Shown piece by piece: positions 43,173 through 52,023 of a stretch of DNA of 64,000 nucleotides. The stretch is from assembly GCA_017512095.1 (NCBI GenBank), contig JAFWHC010000007.1, positions 58,011-122,010 on the forward strand. Reading direction: 5' to 3'. The translations under genes were made by a program, and so were the position numbers. This DNA is from Candidatus Saccharimonadota bacterium. GTDB lineage: Bacteria > Patescibacteriota > Saccharimonadia > Saccharimonadales > Saccharimonadaceae. Under the pieces are notes generated by a model, which had not been told where the DNA came from, made no database searches, and saw only the letters and a program-made list of their open reading frames with translations. Every line of letters begins with the position of its first letter. The stretch's first letter is position 1.

Positions 43173-43412
43173 TTAGGCGGCGAGGGATTTGAACGCTTTT
43201 TTGAGAGCCGGTCGGTCGAAGCCGGTGATGCATGCGATTTCTTCGTCTTTGGAGTTAGTGATAATGGTCACGGGAACGGAAGTGATGCCGCGTTTGGCCG
43301 CTTCAGGAGAGTCGGTGGCGTTAACCTCTTCGTATTTAATGTTTTGGTCGTCGAGCCAGTCCATGAGAGCGTGGCAATAGACACATGTGGGGGTGGTGAA
43401 AACTTTAATCAT
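43173..43412 (-). CDS. Glutaredoxin-like thioredoxin-fold protein
   Basis: 79 aa of the NrdH/YruB type. The redox motif is CVYC (TTPTCVYCHALMDWL) and the cis-Pro motif is SVPVTII, followed by GFDRPALKKAF. It reduces disulfides in the cytoplasm. It is the third gene of the response regulator-kinase-glutaredoxin operon, starting one base after the kinase stop. Confidence 0.88.
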   Translation of the reverse strand: MIKVFTTPTCVYCHALMDWLDDQNIKYEEVNATDSPEAAKRGITSVPVTIITNSKDEEIACITGFDRPALKKAFKSLAA

Positions 43413-43413
43413 G

Positions 43414-44367
43414 TTAGTATTTTAATTCAAAAGTAGTGTTTTGACTAGTAGACGAAGCACTAAGGTCCCAACTGTTGCGCTTTGCTAAAGAGTCTGCGAT
43501 GGCTAAGCCTAGCCCGGAACCATTGCTTGACTTATCGACTTGGTAAAACCTATCGAAAATGTGGGCAATTTTATCCTTTGGAATGGTGGTGCCGTCGTTT
43601 TTGATGATTAATTTTTTGTTGTCGATTTCGATGTTAATTTCTTTGTCGCAATATTTGATGGCATTGTCGAGGAGGATTTCGAAGATTTCTTTGAAGTCGG
43701 ATTTGTTGAGCTTGACTTTTTTGTCTGCGCAATTGAATTTTAAATCGATTTTCTTTTGTTCGAGGCGAGATTTGAATGAATTGAGAGTGGACTTGCTGAC
43801 ACGCGCTAAATCGAACTCCTCGATTTTTAGAGTTTCCTTAAGGGTGTCGGTTTTGGCGAGCTTGAGAAGGGCGAGGTTTAAGGTTTCTATTTTGTCGGCT
43901 TCAAGTTCGATGTTTTTTATCCAGTGGTTGGTCTCGGAAAGATCGGCAGCTTCCAAGTTTGCTTTGATGGCGGCAACGGGAGTTTTGATTTCGTGCGAGG
44001 CGTTAGCGATGAAGATTTTTTGAGCTTCATAGGCAGTTTTGACAGGTTTAATGGCTTGCTCGGCGAGATAATAGGAGAGGACAGCGACGGTTAGCTCGAC
44101 GCCTAGACCGGTGATGATAAGGGTGACGAGAAGAGAGCGGAGCGAATCGGCGCGATCTGCGCGGATGTGTTCTTCCATGATTTGATGGAAGGAAATTGAA
44201 TCGCCATCGTTGTCGAGAAATTCGATATTGGTATTGATGGGCGTGGGCTTACGGGACTCGCTGGTGTTTTTGGCGATGAGATAAATGCTCGTGAAAGCGG
44301 TGACGAGAATGAGGCTGGTTGTGAGGAGATTGATTAGAATGAAGTGGTTGCGAAGCTTTTTAAACAT
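43414..44367 (-). CDS. Two-component sensor histidine kinase
   Basis: 317 aa. Two TMs (about 10-32 and 80-102) flank an extracytoplasmic loop of about 45 residues; no HAMP domain is obvious. The phospho-acceptor His is in FIANASHEIKTPVAAIK, the N-box in EILLDNAIKYC, and the G-boxes in IFDRFYQVDKSSNGSGLGLAIADSL. It follows the response regulator by 4 bases. The signal is unknown. Confidence 0.92.
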   Translation of the reverse strand: MFKKLRNHFILINLLTTSLILVTAFTSIYLIAKNTSESRKPTPINTNIEFLDNDGDSISFHQIMEEHIRADRADSLRSLLVTLIITGLGVELTVAVLSYYLAEQAIKPVKTAYEAQKIFIANASHEIKTPVAAIKANLEAADLSETNHWIKNIELEADKIETLNLALLKLAKTDTLKETLKIEEFDLARVSKSTLNSFKSRLEQKKIDLKFNCADKKVKLNKSDFKEIFEILLDNAIKYCDKEINIEIDNKKLIIKNDGTTIPKDKIAHIFDRFYQVDKSSNGSGLGLAIADSLAKRNSWDLSASSTSQNTTFELKY

Positions 44368-44371
44368 GTCT

Positions 44372-45031
44372 TTATTTTACCATAAGTTTATAGCCTAATC
44401 CTCTGATTGTTTTTATCGCGACGTTGCTATTTAATTCTTTGAGCTTTTTCCGGAGATACGACATGTAGACTTCGACATAGTTGTATTCGGCGGTCATGTC
44501 GGCGCCCCAGACGTGAGCGAGAATATAATCTTTTTGGACAGTTTTGCCGCCGGAGCTGATGAGCATTTTAAGGATTTCGGTTTCTTTTTCAGTGAGAGAA
44601 ACGCCATTAACCGTGCGGTTGTCGACGTCGAGCTTTAGGTCAGCGAATTCAATGGTTTTGGTTTCGCGGAGAGCAGGGCGGCGAGCCAAAGCATTTAGAC
44701 GAGCGATGAGCTCGCTGGTTTTGAACGGCTTGGCAAGATAGTCGTCGGCGCCAATTTCGAGGCCTTTAATTTTGTCTTCGACTTCGGAGAGGGCCGAAAG
44801 CATAATGACGGGAGTTTTGATTCCCCGTTTGCGGAGACTGGCGAGGATCTCGAGACCGGACATATGCGGAAGCATGATGTCGAGAACCAGACAATCGTAA
44901 ATTGGCTTTTTGGCGAGGCGAAGGCCTTCTTCGCCGTCGGCAACCCAGTCGACGTTGATGTCGGCTTTTTTGAGCAGGTGCGTAACGGCATCTGCGAGGA
45001 GTTTTTCGTCTTCTACGTAAAGTATTCTCAT
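44372..45031 (-). CDS. OmpR/PhoB-family response regulator
   Basis: 219 aa. The receiver has the phospho-Asp in CLVLDIMLPHMSG and Lys in LAKPFKTSEL; a winged-helix DNA-binding domain follows (VDNRTVNGVSLTEKETEILKML, VYMSYLRKKLKE). AAGGAA lies before the ATG. Upstream of its probable -35 lie two tandem 9-bp repeats (45082-45099), a possible autoregulatory site. Confidence 0.94.
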   Translation of the reverse strand: MRILYVEDEKLLADAVTHLLKKADINVDWVADGEEGLRLAKKPIYDCLVLDIMLPHMSGLEILASLRKRGIKTPVIMLSALSEVEDKIKGLEIGADDYLAKPFKTSELIARLNALARRPALRETKTIEFADLKLDVDNRTVNGVSLTEKETEILKMLISSGGKTVQKDYILAHVWGADMTAEYNYVEVYMSYLRKKLKELNSNVAIKTIRGLGYKLMVK

Positions 45032-45049
45032 TTCAAATTTCCTTGTTTA

Positions 45050-45065
45050 TGCTATTATAATAGCA
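45050..45065. promoter_or_regulatory. Shared divergent promoter palindrome
   Basis: TGCTATTATAATAGCA is a perfect 16-bp palindrome that gives a -10 (TATAAT / TATTAT) in both directions, toward the response regulator and toward the gene at 45110. Confidence 0.6.
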
Positions 45066-45081
45066 GTTAAAAGTAAATTGA

Positions 45082-45099
45082 AGCTTAAAAAGCTTAAAA
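45082..45099. promoter_or_regulatory. Tandem 9-bp repeats, candidate regulator site
   Basis: AGCTTAAAA twice in direct repeat, upstream of the response regulator promoter and just ahead of the SD of the gene at 45110. Direct repeats are the usual target of OmpR-type regulators. Confidence 0.45.
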
Positions 45100-45109
45100 T
45101 GGAGGAAAT

Positions 45110-45445
45110 ATGGAAAATTCGGAAATCGTTGACGCTTTAAGTGGGGTTTGGTATCTAGCGACGGCGGAGGATGACCAGCCGCATGTTAGGCCACTTGATA
45201 AGGCTGCAGAGGTGGATGGAAAGGTGTATTTTGGAACTTCGCGAGCTAAAAAGATGTTTCAGCAACTTGTTGAAAATCCGAAAGTGGAGGTTTATGCGCT
45301 CAACGAGTTTGGCGCGTGTCGGTTTATGGCGGAGGCGTATGAGGAAGAGGACGAGGCTGTTACGAAAGAGGCGTTTGAAAAGATGGGAAAGCCGATGGAC
45401 GAGAATTCTGTCGCCGTAAGATTTGAGAATATTAAGAAAGCTTAG
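45110..45445 (+). CDS. Pyridoxamine 5'-phosphate oxidase-like protein
   Basis: 111 aa split-barrel protein (GVWYLATAEDDQPHVRPLDKA, KVYFGTSRAKKMFQQLVENPKVEVYAL) of the small flavin-binding PNPOx-like group; these reduce unknown substrates or bind FMN or F420. TGGAGG lies 6 bases before the ATG. It is transcribed divergently from the two-component operon, possibly under its control. The 3' end overlaps the converging gene by 4 bases. Confidence 0.82.
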   Translation: MENSEIVDALSGVWYLATAEDDQPHVRPLDKAAEVDGKVYFGTSRAKKMFQQLVENPKVEVYALNEFGACRFMAEAYEEEDEAVTKEAFEKMGKPMDENSVAVRFENIKKA

Positions 45446-46563
45446 GCGGCGCGAATTTTTCTGATGGTCGGGTATTCTTCGATGAGGACTTTGATGCAGC
45501 CGGCGATGGGGATGGCGACGATGGCGCCGAAGAGCCCGAACATGTAGGTGCCGATAATCATAGCAATGAGAATGACGATTGGGCGAAGGTTGAGGGCGTT
45601 GCCTTGAATTTTTGGAGCGATGCCATTAACTTCTATGAATCCATAGACGAGATAGAAGGCAAGCCAGATGACAGCCATGAGAGGATTGTTCATGAGCAAG
45701 ATGAGCGTAACGAGCGAAGCGCCAATGACTTGGCCGAACATTGGAATGAGGTAGAAAGTCATGGTGATCATGCCCATGGGAAGAGCGAGGCTGGCGTTGA
45801 CGCCGAAGATGAGGCAAAGTGCGGCGACGGAAAGGGCGGTGGCGGTGCCATCAAGAAGGGCGATAGTGACTTGTTTAGAAACGAAAGTCGAGACAACACG
45901 AGACATTTTTTTGACGACGATGCGCGCTTCGGTAATGAGGCGGATGTCAGCATCCTTTTCTTCTTTGATGTCTTTTTTGGATTTTTTGGCGCCGAGATTA
46001 TCCCAAAGGCGGTTGAAAAGCTCGGGCCCTTCCAGGAGGAAGAATAAACTGAGAATGAGTGTGATGGCGGCCTTGCCGACGATGCCGCCGATAGTGGAAA
46101 TGCCAGAGACGACACCGCCGCCGAAGCTCGACAGGAGGTTATGAGAGAGCTCGTCGACGGTTTTGGCGATTTCTGCAGAAAGGTTTTCGATGCCAAAGTT
46201 TTTCGCGAGGCTGTTTAATCCGGAGAGGTCGGCGTTTTTGATGGTGTCGGGGAGCGAAACGAGAAACTTGGAGAATTCGGAGACGATGACTGGGGCGATA
46301 ACGGCCACGACGGCGGCGATGACGAGCAGAACGATGAGATAGGCGAGGACGGAAGCGAGGCGGTTCTGCGATTTTTTACCGATTATGCTGTCGACTTTCA
46401 AGGCGAGGGGGCGAATCGCAAGGGCGAGAAGGGCGGCGACACCGATGATGACGAGAGCTTCCTGGGCGCGGATGACGAACCAAGTGATGAGGCCGAAGCC
46501 AAAAATAACGAGCCAGAAGCGAATAAAAGTTTTGGTTTCTATTTCTACGATTTGCCGTGACAT
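45442..46563 (-). CDS. AI-2E/PerM family transporter
   Basis: 373 aa with about eight hydrophobic segments arranged as in the AI-2E/UPF0118 family (VRAQEALVIIGVAALLALAIRPLA, LPMGMITMTFYLIPMFGQVIGA, GNALNLRPIVILIAMIIG). Members export autoinducer-2 or act as ion exchangers; the substrate here is unknown. CTGGAGGT precedes the ATG, so it is leadered. Confidence 0.87.
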   Translation of the reverse strand: MSRQIVEIETKTFIRFWLVIFGFGLITWFVIRAQEALVIIGVAALLALAIRPLALKVDSIIGKKSQNRLASVLAYLIVLLVIAAVVAVIAPVIVSEFSKFLVSLPDTIKNADLSGLNSLAKNFGIENLSAEIAKTVDELSHNLLSSFGGGVVSGISTIGGIVGKAAITLILSLFFLLEGPELFNRLWDNLGAKKSKKDIKEEKDADIRLITEARIVVKKMSRVVSTFVSKQVTIALLDGTATALSVAALCLIFGVNASLALPMGMITMTFYLIPMFGQVIGASLVTLILLMNNPLMAVIWLAFYLVYGFIEVNGIAPKIQGNALNLRPIVILIAMIIGTYMFGLFGAIVAIPIAGCIKVLIEEYPTIRKIRAA

Positions 46564-46625
46564 ATGACCTCCAGTATTTATATTATATATAATAGCATAT
46601 GTTTTCTATTTTTGGGGAAAAATGG

Positions 46626-46631
46626 TAAAAT
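46626..46631 (+). promoter_or_regulatory. Extended -10 of queA-tgt, leaderless
   Basis: TGGTAAAAT ending 7 bases before the ATG at 46639. Confidence 0.65.
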
Positions 46632-46638
46632 ATTTTTT

Positions 46639-47727
46639 ATGTTAGTCTCGGATTTTAATTATGATTTACCAGAAGAGCGAATTGCGAAATTTCCTCCGAA
46701 AGAGCGCGGTTCAACACGACTCTGTGTTTTAAAACGCGATACTGGTGAGATTATTGATTCATATTATCGCAATCTAGATGAGTTCTTGGTGGCGGGCGAT
46801 GTTTTGGTTTTGAACGACACAAAGGTGATGCAATCACGCCTTTTTTGTGAGCTTTCGGACGGGCGTCCGAGGGAGCTGGTTGTGTTGGAAAAACATGGCG
46901 AGGAAAGACAGAAAGTGATGTATCGTGGCAAATTGCACGATGGCGATGTCCTGACGGTGCTGAAAGCAGATTTTTCTGGTAGAGATAATTCATCGGCGAA
47001 ACGCGCGGAAGAATTGGCGCAGCTTGAGAAGTCTGGCGATTTTGTGCGCGTACTCAAGATTCTTGGCAATGGAATCGCGGAAGTGGAGGCTTATGACGAA
47101 CATTTGAAACCGGTTGACCTAAATGAGCTAACCGAGCGTTTTGGGTCGGTGCCGTTGCCGCCATATCTTCATAGAGATGCGAGTGAGAGTGATAAAAAGC
47201 GCTATCAAACAGTTTGGGCCGAGCATATGGGCTCGGCGGCAGCGCCAACAGCTTCGCTGAACATGACAGAAGAGCTCCTGGAACGGCTAAAAGAAAAGGG
47301 CGTGAAAGTTTGCCATCTAACCTTGCACGTGGGGCTCGGAACTTTTTTGCCGATACGAACAGACGAAGTTGAAGCGCATAAAATGCATTCAGAATGGTTT
47401 AATATTCCGCTACCAACACTTAAAGAAATCGCTAATGCAAAGGCAAGCGGTCGGCGCGTGGTGGCGGTGGGGACGACGGTTGCGAGGACGCTGGAACACT
47501 ACGCGAAGACAGGTTTTGAGACGGGTGAAGATGATATTTTTATTTATCCTGGGTTTAAGTTTAAGATTGTTGACGTGTTGCTAACAAATTTTCATGCACC
47601 AAAATCAACAGTGTTAATGCTTGCTAGTGCGTTTGCTGGATGGGAGAAGCTTCATCGAGCGTACGACCACTGCGTGGCAGAGAAATATAATTTTCTAAGT
47701 TATGGAGATTCAATGCTCATATGTTGA
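46639..47727 (+). CDS. queA: S-adenosylmethionine:tRNA ribosyltransferase-isomerase
   Basis: 362 aa from the ATG at 46639, where homology begins (MLVSDFNYDLPEERIAKFPP). QueA builds epoxyqueuosine on tRNA from the ribosyl part of SAM. VLNDTKVMQSRL, HVGLGTFLPI and FHAPKSTVLML are typical. A stretch SGRDNSSAKRAEELAQLEKSG looks inserted. It overlaps tgt by 7 bases. Confidence 0.95.
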   Translation: MLVSDFNYDLPEERIAKFPPKERGSTRLCVLKRDTGEIIDSYYRNLDEFLVAGDVLVLNDTKVMQSRLFCELSDGRPRELVVLEKHGEERQKVMYRGKLHDGDVLTVLKADFSGRDNSSAKRAEELAQLEKSGDFVRVLKILGNGIAEVEAYDEHLKPVDLNELTERFGSVPLPPYLHRDASESDKKRYQTVWAEHMGSAAAPTASLNMTEELLERLKEKGVKVCHLTLHVGLGTFLPIRTDEVEAHKMHSEWFNIPLPTLKEIANAKASGRRVVAVGTTVARTLEHYAKTGFETGEDDIFIYPGFKFKIVDVLLTNFHAPKSTVLMLASAFAGWEKLHRAYDHCVAEKYNFLSYGDSMLIC

Positions 47728-48839
47728 AATTTGATATTCTAAAACGCGAAGGGCTGGCGCGGGTTGGCGTGATTCATACTCCGCATGGTGATATTAAAAC
47801 TCCAGCGTTTGTTGGTGCGGCGACTCGCGGCACGGTGAAGGCGTTGACGTTTTCGGAGATGAACGAGCTGGGGTCGCAGGCGGTGCTTGCGAATACGTAT
47901 CATTTGTTTTTGGCGCCCGGTTCTGGCTTAATTCGCGAAGGAGGTGGGCTAGCAGAATTTACTAATTGGCAGAAGCCGACGTTCACGGATTCCGGAGGGT
48001 TCCAGATTTTTTCGTTGCCGAACGTAAAAATTACTGAAGAAGGCGCGCGGTTTAAATCGCATATTGATGGTCGGCAGTTTTTGATGACGCCAGAACTTTC
48101 CATGCAAACGCAGTGGGAGATTGGGGCGGATATCCACATGGCATTCGACCAGCTTGCAAAAAGCGAGTCGTTTGAAGACATGCGTCGAGCAATGGAGCAG
48201 ACGCATCGTTGGCTTGTGAGATGTGTTGATGAGCATGAGAAACTTGAGAAAGAATATTTAGAAAAAGGGTTGCCGGAACAGTACTTGTTTGCCGTGGTGC
48301 AGGGTGGTGATTTTCTGGATCTCCGGCAGAAGTCGGCGGAATTTGAGGCGGGCCTTAATGTTGACGGCTATGGCATCGGCGGGGTGTTTACGGCGAAAGG
48401 AATGGATGAGATGCTGAAGACGGTTTGCCCAATTTTGCCGGAAGAAAGGCCGCGACATTTGCTCGGCATGGGACAAGAGCCGGTAGACTTGTTTGTTGGA
48501 GCGGAATTTGGTTGCGACACGTTTGACTGTGTTGGCCCGACGAGAATGGCGAGGAACGGGTCTTTGTACACGTTAGACGGGCGCGTGAATATAAAAAACG
48601 CGAGGTTTAAACACGATTTTAGACCGCTGATGGAAGAGTGCGATTGCGAATTGTGTCGGAATTATTCGCGAGCATATTTGCATCATTTGTTTAAGGTTGA
48701 TGAAATTACAGCGAAGGTGCTTGCGTCGATTCATAACGAACGCTTTGTCGTGTCGGTGGTAGAAAAAATCCGCGACGGTCTGTTTTCGGGAGACTTCGCG
48801 GATTATAAGAAAGAGTTTTTAGCGCGATATTATGCTTAG
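47721..48839 (+). CDS. tgt: tRNA-guanine transglycosylase
   Basis: 372 aa. It exchanges G34 for preQ1 in tRNAs with GUN anticodons. The catalytic Asp motif is TDSGGFQIFSL, the second is FDCVGPTRMARNG, and the zinc site CDCELCRNYSRAYLHH is complete. Together with QueA it makes epoxyqueuosine if preQ1 is available; no preQ1 synthesis gene is visible here. Confidence 0.96.
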   Translation: MLKFDILKREGLARVGVIHTPHGDIKTPAFVGAATRGTVKALTFSEMNELGSQAVLANTYHLFLAPGSGLIREGGGLAEFTNWQKPTFTDSGGFQIFSLPNVKITEEGARFKSHIDGRQFLMTPELSMQTQWEIGADIHMAFDQLAKSESFEDMRRAMEQTHRWLVRCVDEHEKLEKEYLEKGLPEQYLFAVVQGGDFLDLRQKSAEFEAGLNVDGYGIGGVFTAKGMDEMLKTVCPILPEERPRHLLGMGQEPVDLFVGAEFGCDTFDCVGPTRMARNGSLYTLDGRVNIKNARFKHDFRPLMEECDCELCRNYSRAYLHHLFKVDEITAKVLASIHNERFVVSVVEKIRDGLFSGDFADYKKEFLARYYA

Positions 48840-48840
48840 T

Positions 48841-49464
48841 TTATTCTAAGCCGATCCAGTTAAAATCTTTATAGCTTTCGTAGAATTTTTTGTATTCTTC
48901 GTGGATGGCGGTTTCTTGTTCTTTGGTTTCGGCGGCGCTGGCGGCTTCTATGTAATTGTCGGTGGTTTCGTTGAAGATGCGAGCTTTTTCGCGGTACTCA
49001 GCGGAAGTTTCGTGCTCGTCGCCATACCAGTAAGCGTAGGAGCAGCCGGTGTCTTTAAGCTTTAAGCTGTCTTTTTCATGGCACTGGAAGTGGAGGCGAG
49101 CTTTTTGGTAGGACATAGGAATACGGTTTTCGTAGTTGGTGATGATGAAATCATAGTAAAGGTCGTTGTCGTCTGTCATGCCGCTGCCGGTGACGGTGGC
49201 GCCACGTTCGCCTTCAATGCTGAAGGTGTCGTAAAGGTAGCTTTCGGCAAGTTCGTCGAAGGCGGCGAGTTTTTGCTTTTCGGCGTAAGTTGGTTTTTGA
49301 CCGAGAAGGTAGAAGAAGCCAAAAAGAAGGGCGGTGATAATTAAGCCGAAGGCAACGAAGCATTTGCCGACGTGGTTATGGTCGACGGCGGCAGGACGCG
49401 CGGTTCTTGTGGTTTTGGTTGATGTTTTTGTTTTGGTGGATTTTGAAGATTTTTTAGTAGCCAT
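48841..49464 (-). CDS. Single-TM protein with Lys/Thr-rich head, unknown
   Basis: 207 aa. A Lys/Ser/Thr-rich cytoplasmic head (about 1-31), one TM (about 34-55, CFVAFGLIITALLFGFFYLLG), then an extracellular domain with two Cys residues and a helical end. No family recognised. The promoter is leaderless-type. Confidence 0.72.
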   Translation of the reverse strand: MATKKSSKSTKTKTSTKTTRTARPAAVDHNHVGKCFVAFGLIITALLFGFFYLLGQKPTYAEKQKLAAFDELAESYLYDTFSIEGERGATVTGSGMTDDNDLYYDFIITNYENRIPMSYQKARLHFQCHEKDSLKLKDTGCSYAYWYGDEHETSAEYREKARIFNETTDNYIEAASAAETKEQETAIHEEYKKFYESYKDFNWIGLE

Positions 49465-49470
49465 ATTTTA

Positions 49471-49479
49471 AGTATAGCA
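49471..49479 (-). promoter_or_regulatory. Extended -10 of the 207-aa gene, leaderless
   Basis: TGCTATACT on the minus strand, 6 bases before the ATG at 49464; the same box as murD and serS. Confidence 0.65.
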
Positions 49480-49492
49480 TAAGCTTGTTGGT

Positions 49493-50908
49493 TTAGGCAA
49501 GAAATTGCCAAATGGTTTTATCGGTAGTGTCGAGAAGAGTAAGGTTTTGCGCGGCGAGCTTGTCACGAATTTTATCGGCGGTTGCGTAGTCCTTATTCTC
49601 GCGGGCTTCGTTTCGCTGTTTGATGAGCGGTTGGAGCCGGTTGTCGAGCTTTTCATATTCGGCGTCTTTGTCGACATTTGAAATATTGAGAGCGAAGAGA
49701 GCTTCGACGACGTTCCAGTCGAGAAGCTGTAGGCTATTTAAGTTTTCGTCGATGATAGCGAAGGCAGCGGCGGAGTTTAAGTCGTCGTTTACGGCGTCGA
49801 GGATTTGTTGTTTGAAAGTGGTGAATTTTTCGCTGTCGCTGGAAAGCATTTGGCTGCGGAGCGAGCGGTCTTTTTTGCTAGTCTGTTGGAAACGGGCGAC
49901 GTAGGCGTTTTGCCATTTGAGTCTTCTGGTTTTCGCGGCGGCGAGGTCGCTTTCGGTGAAGTTGCGTTCGCTACGGTAATGCCCTTGGTAAAGCCAAAGC
50001 TTAAAGTCGAAGGCAGAGAAGCCTTTTTGTTCAAGGTCTTCTAGTGTAATAATGTTACCGAGGGATTTGCTGATTTTTTCACCGTCGATGCGTACAAAGT
50101 TACAGTGGAGCCAGTAGTTTGCGAGAGGCTTATTGAAAGCGCCAAAAGTTTGGGCGATTTCGTTGGTGTGGTGGACGGGGATGTGGTCGATGCCGCCGGC
50201 GTGAAGATCAATAGGTTCGCCGAGCTCCTCATGGATGATAGTGGAGCACTCGAGGTGCCAGCCGGGGTAGCCAGGGCGGCCGAGGAAGTCCCAGCGCATG
50301 GCATGGAGCTCACCGGGCTTGATAAACTTCCAGACAGCGAAATCGGAGGCATTACGCTTTTCACTGCTAAAAGCGACGCGGGCGCCGGCTTTTTGGTGGT
50401 CGAGGTCGAGGCGGGCGAAATCTTTGTATTCGGGGAATTTGGCTGTGTCGAAATAGATGCCGTCTGCGGTTTCGTAGGTATAGCCGTTTTTGATGAGCTT
50501 TTCGACGAGGGCTTCGGATTCTTTGATATAATCGGTGGCGCGCGCCCATTTGACGGGTTCTAGGAGGTTGAGCTTATTAAAGCCGTTTTTGAAGACGTCG
50601 ATGTAGTGGTCGGCGATTTCCCAGACGGTTTTGCCTTCCCTTTTCGCGCCTTTTTCGAGCTTGTCTTCGCCATCGTCGCCGTCGGAAGTGAGATGGCCGA
50701 CGTCGGTGAGATTGATGATGCGATAGGGTTTTAGGCCGTTTGCCATCATGGTGCGCTCGAGGAGGTCCCAATAGACGTAGGCGGCGTAGTTTCCGATGTG
50801 AGGCGTGGAATAGACAGTCGGGCCACAGGAATAGAAGGTGACCTTGTTCGGGTTTTGGGGCTTAAAGTTTTCAAGTTTTTTAGTGGCGGTGTTGTAGAGT
50901 TTAAGCAT
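49493..50908 (-). CDS. cysS: Cysteinyl-tRNA synthetase
   Basis: 471 aa class I enzyme. The HIGH motif is PHIGNYAAYVYW, the KMSKS motif is EKISKSLGN, and the zinc ligands are in FYSCGPTVY, HLECSTIIHEELG and GIDHIPVHHTNE. It starts 21 bases after nrnA with AGAGGT upstream, so it is probably in an nrnA-cysS unit. Confidence 0.95.
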   Translation of the reverse strand: MLKLYNTATKKLENFKPQNPNKVTFYSCGPTVYSTPHIGNYAAYVYWDLLERTMMANGLKPYRIINLTDVGHLTSDGDDGEDKLEKGAKREGKTVWEIADHYIDVFKNGFNKLNLLEPVKWARATDYIKESEALVEKLIKNGYTYETADGIYFDTAKFPEYKDFARLDLDHQKAGARVAFSSEKRNASDFAVWKFIKPGELHAMRWDFLGRPGYPGWHLECSTIIHEELGEPIDLHAGGIDHIPVHHTNEIAQTFGAFNKPLANYWLHCNFVRIDGEKISKSLGNIITLEDLEQKGFSAFDFKLWLYQGHYRSERNFTESDLAAAKTRRLKWQNAYVARFQQTSKKDRSLRSQMLSSDSEKFTTFKQQILDAVNDDLNSAAAFAIIDENLNSLQLLDWNVVEALFALNISNVDKDAEYEKLDNRLQPLIKQRNEARENKDYATADKIRDKLAAQNLTLLDTTDKTIWQFLA

Positions 50909-50929
50909 GAGTACCTCTGTTCTTGGATA

Positions 50930-51934
50930 TTAGGCGTTTTCTTGTTCGGTTTCTTGGATGAGACGGGGGACGATGGAGACGAGATCATGGATGACGTCTT
51001 CGTAAGAAATGTCGTAAGTGCGGAAGCCGGCAGCGTAAGGGTGGCCGCCGCCGCCGTAGAAGCCTGCGATTTGTTCGGCGATAGGGATGCTTGTTCTGAT
51101 TTTGCCGGTCAGCTTGCCGTCGGGGTAGGTTTTGACGGCAACAGCAACTTTGACGCCTTCGACGAGGCGAAGCTCTTCGAGAATGAGGACGTTGGGGTTG
51201 TATTCGTCGGAAAATTGTTCGATGTCTTCCCAGGGGATGTGGACGGTAGCCAGGCAATTGTCTAGCGAATAGTCGACGCGTTTGATGAGGTCGGCTTTGT
51301 AGTCAAGAATGCGGGGAGATTTTTTCATGAATTCGCGGCGGGCTTCTTCAAGGTCGGCGATGTTGAGGTTGGCGGTTTCTAGAAGGTCGGCGACGTGGCG
51401 GAAGGTGTCGGGTGAGGTCGAGGCGCTGGTCAAACCGAGAGTGTCGGAAGAGATGCCATAGATGAGGTTTTTGGCGATGTCGGGAGTGATGTTTAGGTTT
51501 TGGTCTTTTATGATTTTATAGATTAGGTCGCAGCAAGCCGGAAGAGGCTCAATAATTGAGCTGTGCGGAAATGATAAGTCATCTTCGGTTTCGTGGTGGT
51601 CGAGGACGAAGGCGGGGATGGTGTTTAATTTGTTTTGAATCGCGGGGTCGTCGAGGAGCTTGGAGAGTAAAACTTCGGCGGCAGTGTCGACGATGATGTA
51701 GCCGTCGGCCTTCCAGTCGAATTCGTTTTCTACCCTAGACCAGTCAGTGAAATAGCGGAGGTATTTGGGGATGTCGACCGGGCAGTAGAGGGAGATTTCT
51801 TTGTCTTTGAAGTTTTCGGAGATGAGGTAGTCAAGAGCGATGGCCGAGCCGAGTGAGTCGCCATCGGGATTTTCGGCTTGGATAATGCAGAGTTTGGATT
51901 TGCTGTCTAGGAAGTCTATGAAAGATTTGTACAT
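50930..51934 (-). CDS. nrnA: DHH-family phosphoesterase (NrnA-like)
   Basis: 334 aa. DHH domain motifs are AENPDGDSLGSAIAL, IVDTAA and VLDHHETED; the DHHA1 motif is GGGGHPYAAGFRT. Members degrade nano-RNAs, pAp or c-di-nucleotides. The promoter is leaderless-type, and a short palindromic element lies just upstream, between this gene and rmuC. Confidence 0.88.
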   Translation of the reverse strand: MYKSFIDFLDSKSKLCIIQAENPDGDSLGSAIALDYLISENFKDKEISLYCPVDIPKYLRYFTDWSRVENEFDWKADGYIIVDTAAEVLLSKLLDDPAIQNKLNTIPAFVLDHHETEDDLSFPHSSIIEPLPACCDLIYKIIKDQNLNITPDIAKNLIYGISSDTLGLTSASTSPDTFRHVADLLETANLNIADLEEARREFMKKSPRILDYKADLIKRVDYSLDNCLATVHIPWEDIEQFSDEYNPNVLILEELRLVEGVKVAVAVKTYPDGKLTGKIRTSIPIAEQIAGFYGGGGHPYAAGFRTYDISYEDVIHDLVSIVPRLIQETEQENA

Positions 51935-51941
51935 ATAATAT

Positions 51942-51950
51942 ATTATAGCA
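51942..51950 (-). promoter_or_regulatory. Extended -10 of nrnA, leaderless
   Basis: TGCTATAAT on the minus strand, 7 bases before the ATG at 51934. Confidence 0.7.
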
Positions 51951-51958
51951 TAAAAGTT

Positions 51959-52005
51959 GCGAGGCTGACGGCGACATCCGCGAGAATACTGTTGCCTCGC
52001 CTCGC
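51959..52005. repeat. Short palindromic element, family D (nrnA-rmuC)
   Basis: 47 bp with terminal GCGAGGC / GCCTCGC. Its left GAGGCTGACGG and right CCGCGAGAATAC, GTTGCCTCGCCTC match the two arms of the 164-bp element at 30388-30551, whose central hairpins are missing here. Confidence 0.75.
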
Positions 52006-52011
52006 TTGTGC

Positions 52012-52017
52012 TATAAT
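52012..52017 (+). promoter_or_regulatory. Extended -10 of rmuC, leaderless
   Basis: TGCTATAAT ending 6 bases before the ATG at 52024. Confidence 0.7.
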
Positions 52018-52023
52018 AGTCCT

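Noticed and set aside
44130..44170. Possible further family B repeat in the histidine kinase gene
   Set aside because: Only GCGGAGCGAATC matches; the rest diverges and lies in a plausible sensor loop, so it may be chance.
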